Shown here piece after piece: positions 27,801 to 35,114 of a stretch of DNA of 64,000 nt. Source of the DNA: Trichocoleus desertorum ATA4-8-CV12. Lineage in GTDB: Bacteria > Cyanobacteriota > Cyanobacteriia > FACHB-46. Numbering within the stretch: position 1 is the stretch's first letter; each line of letters begins with the position of its first letter. Below the pieces are notes generated by a model. It was not told where the DNA came from, searched no databases, and worked only from the letters and a program-made list of their open reading frames with translations. Made by a program: the position numbers and the translations under genes. The DNA is taken from positions 62,001 to 126,000 of the forward strand of contig JAHHIL010000006.1 in the NCBI GenBank assembly GCA_019358975.1, read 5' to 3'.

Positions 27801-29795
27801 GGAGTCTCTGTCAATCCCACTCTTGGCTCTGTGGTCAACAACAACGGCGTCTTCATCTACACCCCCAATGCCAATGCCAACGGCTCTGATAGCTTCACCT
27901 ACACCATCAGTGATGGCAATGGTGGAACCGCCTCTGCCACGGTCAATGTCACCATCACCCCGGTCAATGATGCTCCCATTGCCATCAGCGATGCTGTCAG
28001 CACTAATGAAGACACTGTTGTTACCATCCCTGTCCTGACGAATGACACCGATGCTGAAGGCAATACCCTCACGATTGACAACTTCTCCACTCCGGCCAAA
28101 GGCAGCCTGAGCCAAAACAACGGGGTCTTCACTTACACCCCAACTGCCAATGCTAACGGCTCTGATAGCTTCACCTACACCATCAGTGATGGCAATAGTG
28201 GAACCGCCTCAGCCACGGTCAATGTCACCATCACCCCGGTCAATGATGCTCCCATTGCCATCAGCGATGCTGTCAGCACTAATGAGGACACTGTTGTCAC
28301 CATTCCTGTCCTAACGAATGACACCGATGTCGAAGGTAATGCCCTCTCGATTACAGGAGTCTCTGTCAATCCCACTCTTGGCTCTGTGGTCAACAACAAC
28401 GGCGTCTTCATCTACACCCCCAATGCCAATGCCAACGGCTCTGATAGCTTCACCTACACCATCAGTGATGGCAATGGTGGAACCGCCTCTGCCACGGTCA
28501 ATGTCACCATCACCCCGGTCAATGATGCTCCCATTGCCATCAGCGATGCTGTCAGCACTAATGAAGACACTGTTGTTACCATCCCTGTCCTGACGAATGA
28601 CACCGATGCTGAAGGCAATACCCTCACGATTGACAACTTCTCCACTCCGGCCAAAGGCAGCCTGAGCCAAAACAACGGGGTCTTCACTTACACCCCAACT
28701 GCCAATGCTAACGGCTCTGATAGCTTCACCTACACCATCAGTGATGGCAATAGTGGAACCGCCTCAGCCACGGTCAATGTCACCATCACCCCGGTCAATG
28801 ATGCTCCCATTGCCATCAGCGATGCTGTCAGCACTAATGAAGACACCATTGTCACGATCGCGGCTCTAGCTAACGACATTGATGTCGAGGGTAATGCTCT
28901 CTCAATTACCGGAAATACTAATCCTGTTCATGGCTCTGTTATCAGCAACAACGGTACCTTCCGCTATACCCCGACAACCAACTTCAATGGTTCTGACAGC
29001 TTCACCTACACCATCAGTGATGGTAACGGCGGGACCGCCTCTGCCACGGTCAATGTCACCATCACCCCCGTCAATGATTTGCCCAAAGCTCTAGGTGATC
29101 TACTTGTAGTCGCTGCTCCTACATCAACCTCGATTAGTCCTGCTGCCTTGCTGGCCAATGATACGGATGTGGATGGTGTGCTCACGATCGCTAGCGTGAC
29201 TCAACCGTCACGCGGTAGTTTAACCACCAATTCGGATGGTACGTACACCTACAACCCAAGCGCTAACTTCAACGGTAATGACAGCTTCACTTACATTGTC
29301 AGCGATGGTGCAGGTGGAACTGCTTCAGCAACCGTGAATCTAATTGTGGCTCAGGCTCTTGATGCTGGCTTCTCTGTGGCCCCTAACTCCAATATCACCA
29401 ATTCGACAACCATTCCTCATGCCTCGGTTGAAGCCATAGGAGATAACAACTTCGACTACTACTCATTCACGGCTACAGCAGGTTCTCAAGGGATTTTCGA
29501 CATCGACTTTGGCGATCGCGGTGGTACTGCTGCTTTAGATACGGAAATCTTCCTGTTCGACGGCAACGGCACCCTTCTGTCCACCAATGATGATGCGACT
29601 ACAGCCGATCCTGGTAGCAGTTCCATCAACGACTCATTCTTGACTTACAACTTCACGTCCTCTGGTCGTTATGTCATTGGTGTTGCCAAATTTGACTCAA
29701 CCAATACCATTGGAGTTGGCATTACAGGAACCCCACTGACACCCAACGATAGCTACACGCTCCATGTTTCAGTTCAAAACCCCACCATTGCTTAG
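24840..29795 (+). CDS. Tandem-95 (cadherin/Ig-like) repeat surface protein, 1651 aa, paralogue
   Basis: Same architecture as the preceding giant gene, on a smaller scale: four ~48-residue N-terminal modules (1-195), 14 tandem-95 domains (about 200-1505) and a C-terminal PPC-like domain (FDYYSFTATAGS, DTEIFLFDGNG, RYVIGVAKFDS). The first ~195 codons and about 25 bp upstream of the ATG, including the stretch GCTTCAGTAGGTAAATTGC, are nearly identical to those of the first gene, while the repeat arrays and C-termini have diverged. The gap between the genes is 212 bp and contains a terminator, so each is probably transcribed from its own promoter. Neither a signal peptide nor RTX repeats are visible. 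Function as an adhesin or sheath/matrix component is inference. Confidence 0.92.
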   Translation: MSLSFSDLFEESFYLVNNPDVAQAVQAGFFSSGFQHFIQAGQFELSNSPSRAPSPLFNEAFYLANNPDVAAAVQAGSFSSGFQHFIQAGQFELSNSPARLPGPLFDELFYLSNNSDVAEAVRSGTFSSGFEHFVKFGQFEVDSQFSRNPSLRYDERFYLDHNPDIAAAVTNGSFASGFRHYLLFGQQERRSAVNTPPVIGSDSLTANEDTLTITPNLLANDTDPNGDRLIISSFTQPGNGVLASNDNGTFSYTPNLNYEGIDSFSYTVSDGYGGFVSSTVSISINPSPDTPVAGNDAFTTDEDTQLSFTSNQLLSNDFDPENDPFFFNSFTQPTNGTVEGLGNGTFTYNPKSNFNGTDSFTYTITDGDGTTVAGTVNLTVRSINDVPIAGNDTFTTDEDTRVSFSRATLLNNDTDADGNPILITGFTQPLNGRVVDLGGSYTYTPNANFNGSDSFTYTITDGRGGNTSAVVTLNVNAINDAPIAGNDIITTNEDTSVTFSRANLLSNDSDADQDTLLITSFSQPGRGTLASSNGTLTYTPTANFSGSDSFTYVVTDGKGSSTTATVALVVNSVQDIPVANNDAFTTSEDTELLISPSDLLRNDSDADQQQLLINSFGPALNGVVRDNGNQTFTYTPSPNFNGSDSFTYTITDGSGGTATATVNVNVTSVNDIPVANSDAVTTNEDSVALITNVLTNDTDADQDAIAIVSFTQPSSGTVDSRNNGSFNYIPNPDFNGSDSFTYTISDGRGGSTTGVVNITVNAVNDPPIALNDTASTAEDTQVTIVNVLANDSDIEGNTFFLTSSTSAANGQLIDQGNGTFRYTPNTNFNGSDSFTYTITDSNGGSASATVNITVSAVNDPPIALNDTASTTEDTVVTIPVLTNDTDAEGNALTIDNFSTPTQGSLSQSNGVFTYTPNANANGSDSFTYTISDGNGGTASATVSVTITPVNDAPIAISDTASTTEDTVVTIPVLTNDTDVEGNALSITGVSVNPTLGSVVNNNGVFIYTPNANANGSDSFTYTISDGNGGTASATVNVTITPVNDAPIAISDAVSTNEDTVVTIPVLTNDTDAEGNTLTIDNFSTPAKGSLSQNNGVFTYTPTANANGSDSFTYTISDGNSGTASATVNVTITPVNDAPIAISDAVSTNEDTVVTIPVLTNDTDVEGNALSITGVSVNPTLGSVVNNNGVFIYTPNANANGSDSFTYTISDGNGGTASATVNVTITPVNDAPIAISDAVSTNEDTVVTIPVLTNDTDAEGNTLTIDNFSTPAKGSLSQNNGVFTYTPTANANGSDSFTYTISDGNSGTASATVNVTITPVNDAPIAISDAVSTNEDTIVTIAALANDIDVEGNALSITGNTNPVHGSVISNNGTFRYTPTTNFNGSDSFTYTISDGNGGTASATVNVTITPVNDLPKALGDLLVVAAPTSTSISPAALLANDTDVDGVLTIASVTQPSRGSLTTNSDGTYTYNPSANFNGNDSFTYIVSDGAGGTASATVNLIVAQALDAGFSVAPNSNITNSTTIPHASVEAIGDNNFDYYSFTATAGSQGIFDIDFGDRGGTAALDTEIFLFDGNGTLLSTNDDATTADPGSSSINDSFLTYNFTSSGRYVIGVAKFDSTNTIGVGITGTPLTPNDSYTLHVSVQNPTIA
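27728..28840 (+). repeat. Perfect tandem duplication, period 555 bp
   Basis: The block 27728-28285 is repeated without a visible mismatch at 28283-28840 (period 555 bp, two tandem-95 domains per unit). Identity ends sharply on both sides, at 27727/28282 and 28286/28841. This indicates a very recent unequal exchange inside the second repeat gene. Confidence 0.9.
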
Positions 29796-29863
29796 ATAGA
29801 AGCATTGACAAAGCTAGCTCACTCCAACTTACTTCCTCGCAGATGTCGGGTTGGCTGTGATTT

Positions 29864-29909
29864 TTAAAAGCAAGAGAGGTGTGGACTGCCACACCTCTCT
29901 TGCTTTTAA
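29864..29909 (+). terminator. 21-bp perfect hairpin after second repeat gene
   Basis: Arms 29864-29884 and 29889-29909 are perfectly complementary (21 bp) around a 4-nt loop, with an A/T-rich base so that the stem ends in TTTTAA. It lies 69 bp after the stop codon and can act in both directions. A strong transcription terminator is the likely role. Confidence 0.8.
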
Positions 29910-30044
29910 GGCAACCAGAGCAAGAGGTAAATTTAGATCAGAAAATTAAGCATTTTCTACCCAGACAATCCAGAGCAAGGGTTGGTAAGATGAATATAAA
30001 GCGGAATCATTCCGGAATTTAGCCCTAATTGTGAGCATACGTTC

Positions 30045-30608
30045 ATGACTTCTGAGGTTCTTGTCGAAAAGAAAAAGTTAGATAGTCCGCCTTTAGAGAT
30101 TCACCATCTTGGCGATCGCGTCTTGCGTCAGCCAGCGAAGCGGATCAACAAAGTGGATGCAGAAATCCGTGAATTGGTTCGTGAGATGCTGCAAACGATG
30201 TATAGCGCTGACGGGATTGGGTTAGCGGCTCCTCAAGTGGCTGTGCAGAAACAGCTGATTGTGATCGATTGTGAACCAGACGACCCCACTAACCAACCGC
30301 TAATTTTGATCAACCCCAGCGTTAAGCATATGGGTCGCGATATCTGTGTGGCTCAAGAAGGCTGCCTCAGCATTCCAGGAGTTTATTTGGATGTTAAGCG
30401 GCCTGCTGCGGTCGAGGTATCTTATAAAGACGAGTACGGACGGCCCCAAAAGCTTAGCGCGACAGGTCTGCTTGCTCGCGCCATTCAACATGAAATGGAT
30501 CACTTAAATGGTGTGTTATTTGTAGATCGTGTCGAGAATGGTCTCGCTCTGAATCAAGAGTTGGCTAAGCATGGTTTCTCAGCCCAAGCTGTCAAGCCTA
30601 TGGCTTAG
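30045..30608 (+). CDS. def: Peptide deformylase
   Basis: 187 aa. It removes the formyl group from the N-terminal methionine of nascent proteins. All three family motifs are present: GIGLAAPQVA (motif 1), QEGCLSIPG with the metal-binding cysteine (motif 2), and IQHEMDHLNGVLF with the HExxH metal site (motif 3). The N-terminal ~20 residues are variable. The upstream gene is the second repeat protein behind a strong terminator, so def probably has its own promoter. Confidence 0.96.
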   Translation: MTSEVLVEKKKLDSPPLEIHHLGDRVLRQPAKRINKVDAEIRELVREMLQTMYSADGIGLAAPQVAVQKQLIVIDCEPDDPTNQPLILINPSVKHMGRDICVAQEGCLSIPGVYLDVKRPAAVEVSYKDEYGRPQKLSATGLLARAIQHEMDHLNGVLFVDRVENGLALNQELAKHGFSAQAVKPMA

Positions 30609-30779
30609 TGTGATTGGCTAAATTCGGAAATGATTCTGGAGGGGTGGTGCTTAGATAGCTGGGAATTTCTCAAGGACTATCCACAGGCCATCCCTAGATT
30701 TCTTAAACACGCTTTAAGCATAGAGTGGCTAATTGCCTCTATTCTTGACTATTGACGCTTAATTAAAGGTGGGACAGCA

Positions 30780-30974
30780 TTGACCCCTAAAAGTGGTGTA
30801 TTCCTAGGCGGTTCTTGTGTAGCGGCGATCGCTGCCGTCGGTTCTGTATTTGAGCTAGCTTCTGGCAAACCAGACCTAGGCGGGCTAATTACAGGAGTCA
30901 TTCTGGCTATTAGCATCCCGTTAACGGCCATATTTTTCTTGGCAGCGGTGCGAGATGCCAGAGCAAACCAGTAA
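30780..30974 (+). CDS. Small membrane protein, unknown function
   Basis: 64 aa from a TTG start at 30780, supported by AAAGGTGGG some 8-14 nt upstream. There are two predicted membrane segments: VFLGGSCVAAIAAVGSVFEL (about 7-26) and LITGVILAISIPLTAIFFLA (about 36-55). They are separated by a short loop with KPDLGG and followed by a basic tail (RDARANQ). I do not recognise the family. It lies 47 bp upstream of the FHA-PrsW gene on the same strand and could be co-transcribed with it. Confidence 0.65.
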   Translation: MTPKSGVFLGGSCVAAIAAVGSVFELASGKPDLGGLITGVILAISIPLTAIFFLAAVRDARANQ

Positions 30975-31021
30975 AAGTGTGGCAAGATATGCCTAGCTGC
31001 TAAAATCCAGCCCTTCTGACG

Positions 31022-32407
31022 ATGACGGGTCAAGATCCTTACGTCGCTTTCCTCTGGCAAGTTCCTCCTCTAGGTTCAACAGAACGAAACTCTCCTTGCT
31101 ACCCGTTGTCGCGCACTGAGTCAGTGACAGTTGGGCGTGATCCCTATTGTCAAATTATTTTAGACTCCAATCTTTTTGGGATGGTTTCGCGGCGTCACGC
31201 CCAAATCCGCCCTATTCTAAATCTTAGAACTCAGACTAGAGAACCCGTCTGGGAGATTTGCGATCTCAACAGCGCCAATGGCACTTATCTGAATGGGCAA
31301 CGATTGCAAAGTTGCCAGATCATGCAGATTGGCGATCGCATTACCCTTGGCAACAATGGGCCAGATTTTGTCTTTGAGTGCCACCGCGTTGAGCCTCCAG
31401 TCGCCTCTCGCTTTGCAGTTACTTCATACGGCAGTTCTGCACCGCGTCAATCTGCTCATGCAGCGACAGTACCGCCTGCCAGAGGTGCTCAACTGACCCC
31501 AGCAGATTCAGTCACTTTGACCCAGCTCTTTCCCATTCTTTCTACTGGAAAAGAGCTAGCCCGCAAAGCTTACCTTGTTCCTGGCATCATTACCGTCGGC
31601 TTTGTCGTCTTGATGTTTGCAGCGGTTGGTCAGCCCATCGCCTTCAATCTACTGCTAGCTACCTATCTAGTAGGAGTGGCTTATTATCTCGTTTACCAAC
31701 TCTGTGGTAAGCGCAAACCTTGGTGGGTTTTGTTTGGCGCTCTCGGCATTATGGTGTTGATTTTACGTAGCCCCATTTTGTCTACGTTTATCGTCTTTTT
31801 CCGACAAGTTCTGCCGGGTCATCTTCCTACCCCAAATGAACCTGTAGGCTTCTTTAGACTCATAATCAGCATGTTTTTTGGCGCAGGCTTGATGGAAGAA
31901 CTGCTGAAAGCTTTACCAGTTTTAACGGCTTACTGGCTTGGTCGGTTGGTGCGATCGCCTTGGCGCGAACAAATCGGAGTTTGGGAGCCACTCGATGGCA
32001 TTTTGCTGGGCACTGCTGCTGCCGCCGGATTTACGCTAGTGGAAACGTTGGGCCAATATGTTCCAGAAATTGAGCAGCAATCGGGTTCCTTGGAAGGACT
32101 ACAACTTCTAATTCCAAGAGTGCTCGGCTCTGTAGCAGGCCATATTGCCTACAGTGGCTACTTAGGCTATTTCATTGGGCTGAGTGTGCTCAAGCCGAGA
32201 AAGCGTTGGTCTATTTTGGGAATTGGCTACCTGAGCGCAGCCATCCTTCATGCTCTATGGAATGCTGCTGGCACGATTAACGCTTTGTTGCTCATGATCG
32301 TCGGTGTCGTGTCTTATGCTTTTTTAGCAGCAGCAATCCTGAAAGCTCGCCAATTATCACCCACCCGCTCCCAAAATTTTGCCACTCGACTTTCCAATTC
32401 CTCTTAA
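31022..32407 (+). CDS. FHA domain fused to a PrsW-family intramembrane protease
   Basis: 461 aa. An N-terminal FHA domain (about 25-120) has the phosphothreonine-binding signature VGRDPYCQI, MVSRRHAQI and NSANGTYLNG. After a linker come about eight hydrophobic segments (185-440) forming a PrsW/CPBP-type glutamic intramembrane protease: MEELLKALP (E292/E293, K296), FTLVE (E341), GHIAYSG (H374) and LHALWN (H410). PrsW cleaves anti-sigma factors in Bacillus; this fusion would couple proteolysis to recognition of a phosphorylated partner, which is inference. The gene converges on a CHAT-FHA / PP2C operon (32645-37625), suggesting a shared phospho-dependent pathway. Confidence 0.88.
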   Translation: MTGQDPYVAFLWQVPPLGSTERNSPCYPLSRTESVTVGRDPYCQIILDSNLFGMVSRRHAQIRPILNLRTQTREPVWEICDLNSANGTYLNGQRLQSCQIMQIGDRITLGNNGPDFVFECHRVEPPVASRFAVTSYGSSAPRQSAHAATVPPARGAQLTPADSVTLTQLFPILSTGKELARKAYLVPGIITVGFVVLMFAAVGQPIAFNLLLATYLVGVAYYLVYQLCGKRKPWWVLFGALGIMVLILRSPILSTFIVFFRQVLPGHLPTPNEPVGFFRLIISMFFGAGLMEELLKALPVLTAYWLGRLVRSPWREQIGVWEPLDGILLGTAAAAGFTLVETLGQYVPEIEQQSGSLEGLQLLIPRVLGSVAGHIAYSGYLGYFIGLSVLKPRKRWSILGIGYLSAAILHALWNAAGTINALLLMIVGVVSYAFLAAAILKARQLSPTRSQNFATRLSNSS

Positions 32408-32644
32408 TGTTTCTCTTACACCTTCAGCGATCGCATGGATAACTAAGTCCAGCACCTGTTTGCAGCTTGAATCAGCTTCGAGAAAGCTTAGACAAGACCT
32501 TAAACCCCTACACCCCTACACCCTGTACCTTTCTGGCTCAGTTCGCCCAGTTGGGCGATGATGCAATCAGGCGAGGATGGTTGAATATAATTATTGAAAG
32601 CAACTTTTTATACCCAAAAACAGCGGAGCTTGTTGATGCTTAGA

Positions 32645-33262
32645 CTATTGCTCACCATCCTCATCAGCTTCAGTGCTATTAGTTTGGTGCAGTTGGGCCA
32701 AAGCACATCGAGCGATCGCCAAGCTCAGGCGGGCCTGTTCTAGTTCCGATAGCTCTTCCCAACTCAAGGGTCGCACTGATTGAAGCGTAGATTCCACAAC
32801 CTGAGCAGTTTCTGTTTCTACACCCCGCATCGCATAGGCCAATGGACGCGCCAAAACCTGCAGGTCATCGACATTCCAATCGGGTAGACTTTCCTGCACA
32901 CACTGAATCAATTGGTCAGCCAGGGACAAATTGCTTGCTACTACCTTTTGAGCTTGCTGCACGATCGCGTTTAGTACACTTTGGGGTGCCCAAGCTGCGA
33001 AGCGCTGCGACAAAGCAGTTTGAGCCCAAATTCCGTCCAAACGAGCAAAGAAATCTTGCGATCGCTGAGCTATTTCTTCATCTAGCCAGCTATCCAAGGA
33101 AAACTCTTGCTCTAATTTCTCTATATAAGTGGCAGAGGCTGGGTCTGTGAAATCCCAGGGGTAAGGCGTGTCAGTACTCAGGACAGCATCTAGCAAGTCG
33201 TCTAGCTCGACTTGAAATTGAGAATGTTCAAAATAATCTGATGACATAGTTCCGTTTCTCAT
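32645..33262 (-). CDS. Conserved-looking hypothetical protein, acidic, helical
   Basis: 205 aa from the ATG at 33262, chosen because AGGAG lies 7 nt upstream; a second ATG 5 codons later has no such site. The protein is acidic, mostly helical by composition and has no membrane segment. Recognisable blocks are YPWDFTDP, SLDSWLDEEIAQRSQDFF, and the C-terminal LSWEELSELEQARLSLAIAR. I do not recognise a domain. It is the last gene of the minus-strand group PP2C phosphatase, CHAT-FHA protease, this gene (about 87 bp after the CHAT gene stop), so it may be a substrate, adaptor or regulator of that group. No function is claimed. Confidence 0.75.
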   Translation of the reverse strand: MRNGTMSSDYFEHSQFQVELDDLLDAVLSTDTPYPWDFTDPASATYIEKLEQEFSLDSWLDEEIAQRSQDFFARLDGIWAQTALSQRFAAWAPQSVLNAIVQQAQKVVASNLSLADQLIQCVQESLPDWNVDDLQVLARPLAYAMRGVETETAQVVESTLQSVRPLSWEELSELEQARLSLAIARCALAQLHQTNSTEADEDGEQ

Positions 33263-33349
33263 CGTGCTACTCCTGATTGCATTTGACGTGGGTAGCTACA
33301 CGCCGATTTTTGAGAGTTCCGCAAGCAATTACAATTTAAGCCAATTGGC

Positions 33350-35020
33350 TTAGAAGTTGTGTTCCCCTAAAGTTAGAGACTCATGTTCAACCAAAAACTC
33401 TACCGCCTCCCCCTTAGGATTGCCAAATTTTAGCTGAACTCCAGAGTTTAAAGAGACTTCCTGTTGATGGATTTTTTGCCAACCATTGGCTCCCAAAACC
33501 AGAGTGCCAAACCGAGAAAAATCTCTGAGGAAATAGGATGGCTGACTATTAGCATCATTGGAAGCGTCTCGGTAGAAAATTTCGGCATGATAACGAGATA
33601 CACCAGGTTCCGGTAATACCAAATCGTTGTCTTCCTTGCTACCAACTTGAATTCTGCCGTCTCGAACTGGCCACTTTTTTGCAGGGGGTCCGACTCGTCG
33701 CAGCGATGCCATCGGAATTCGGGCTGGAATGTCGCTTGGCCCTGGGGGTGGCAGCATTGTGTTCTCTTCGGGCTTAATCAACTGACCATCAAACTGCGGA
33801 TGCATGTACAGCACAGGCAGAGTCCAGGCAGGTTGATTAAACTTATAAAGCATCAAAAGATGCTGTCTAGCCAAGGCAACGGCTCGGTCAACGGGTTGGC
33901 GTTCTCGTAATGCTTGGGCCAGTGCTTGGATAAAGCTGAGGGCTTCTTGATCCGTAATCGAGTCACGCATGCCCAAGACCGCCGGAACTCCATGATGAAT
34001 CAGGACTTCTGCCAAGCTGCTGCGAGGAATCGGTTGCTGGTTTGTGTGGTCGGGTTGGGCTCCCCAACAAGCATTAAACACTGCCAGAATGACACCACGA
34101 CGGGTTAACACTTGAGCTAGTTCTGTTCCACTCAGGGTCGTTCCAGGACTTAATAAGAGCAACCCACCGTCGGGTGCTGGAGTCCCGTGCCCTGCATAAA
34201 AGAAAATGTTGTAATTTCCGGTCTCTAAACGCTCAATCAGTTCTGCTGAGGTTGGCTGAATCAAAGTATCTACTTGAGGCAGATCGGGAACAATTCGTCC
34301 TCCCATCGAGCTAGGGGCTTCGTACCGAGTCAAGATATGGACTAAAGTTTCAGCTTCTTGTTCTAGATCTAGCGCCGGGGATGCAGCTCTGTTGTCAGCC
34401 TTAACCGCAGCCCGGTCAGACAGTGTTTCGGTTTCTTGCCCCAAAACTAATAGGATTTTCAGCGATCGATCGAGGCGTAGAGGCGGCAGGGGCTCTACAT
34501 CACTGGTTGTGCGGCTGAACAAGAGATGTTCACTATTGAGGGCGATCGCGGGCTTACCCATTTGCGATTGCATAATTTCCCAAGGCAGGGCGATCAGCTC
34601 AGGCGCTTGAATTTCTAGCCGTAATTGCAACCGCCCTCCCAAGCCAAAAGCAGCTCCTTGACTCCGATTGAAATTCGCTTCGATTGGGCCATTAAATAGC
34701 CATTGCCACAAACTGACACCCAAATGCTGCATCAACCGCGCCCCGTAGGGCAAGGCGTTAGAATCGGGGGGCAATACAAATGGGGGCGTCGGTGACAGGG
34801 GCGTCGCTGAGAGGTGAGGCACTTGGGGCAGCCCCCGGAGGGAAAACATTTCCTGCCAAGCATGCCAAGTTTGAGACAGTGCATCAGGCCAAACGCGATC
34901 GTGGAGAACGTACCCGCTCGGATACGGAGCGTTTGTCACCCAAATTGCATACCGATTCGCCTCTAAAGCATCTAGGCGTCTAATGGCTAAGCTGAGGCAG
35001 AGAGTTCCTGACACAGGCAT
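33350..35020 (-). CDS. CHAT-domain (caspase-like) protein with C-terminal FHA domain
   Basis: 556 aa. A variable N-terminal region (1-180) is followed by a CHAT domain (about 185-410), a clan CD cysteine peptidase fold. The His is in NIFFYAGHGTPAPDGG (H278) and the Cys in LAVFNACWGAQ (C318), so the catalytic dyad is intact; VPAVLGMRDSITDQEA follows as in other CHAT proteins. After a Pro-rich linker comes an FHA domain (about 455-545) with IQVGSKEDNDLVLP, VSRYHAEIFY and a degenerate final loop (SRFGTLVLG). It lies 94 bp downstream of the PP2C phosphatase gene on the same strand. A phosphothreonine-guided protease is the natural reading but is untested. Confidence 0.9.
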   Translation of the reverse strand: MPVSGTLCLSLAIRRLDALEANRYAIWVTNAPYPSGYVLHDRVWPDALSQTWHAWQEMFSLRGLPQVPHLSATPLSPTPPFVLPPDSNALPYGARLMQHLGVSLWQWLFNGPIEANFNRSQGAAFGLGGRLQLRLEIQAPELIALPWEIMQSQMGKPAIALNSEHLLFSRTTSDVEPLPPLRLDRSLKILLVLGQETETLSDRAAVKADNRAASPALDLEQEAETLVHILTRYEAPSSMGGRIVPDLPQVDTLIQPTSAELIERLETGNYNIFFYAGHGTPAPDGGLLLLSPGTTLSGTELAQVLTRRGVILAVFNACWGAQPDHTNQQPIPRSSLAEVLIHHGVPAVLGMRDSITDQEALSFIQALAQALRERQPVDRAVALARQHLLMLYKFNQPAWTLPVLYMHPQFDGQLIKPEENTMLPPPGPSDIPARIPMASLRRVGPPAKKWPVRDGRIQVGSKEDNDLVLPEPGVSRYHAEIFYRDASNDANSQPSYFLRDFSRFGTLVLGANGWQKIHQQEVSLNSGVQLKFGNPKGEAVEFLVEHESLTLGEHNF

Positions 35021-35114
35021 TCAAAATCTTAAGTTATCAGAACCTGAGCGATCGCTAGTTTTCTTATCAGTCTATCTGGTCTTGTGGTGTAGTAGCCCTC
35101 TTGCAAAATTCCAT

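Noticed and set aside
15679-29795. Regularly spaced repeats as a possible CRISPR array or RTX toxin
   Set aside because: Repeats are coding domains of ~280 bp without spacers, and no GGxGxDxLx nonapeptide repeats were found in either protein.
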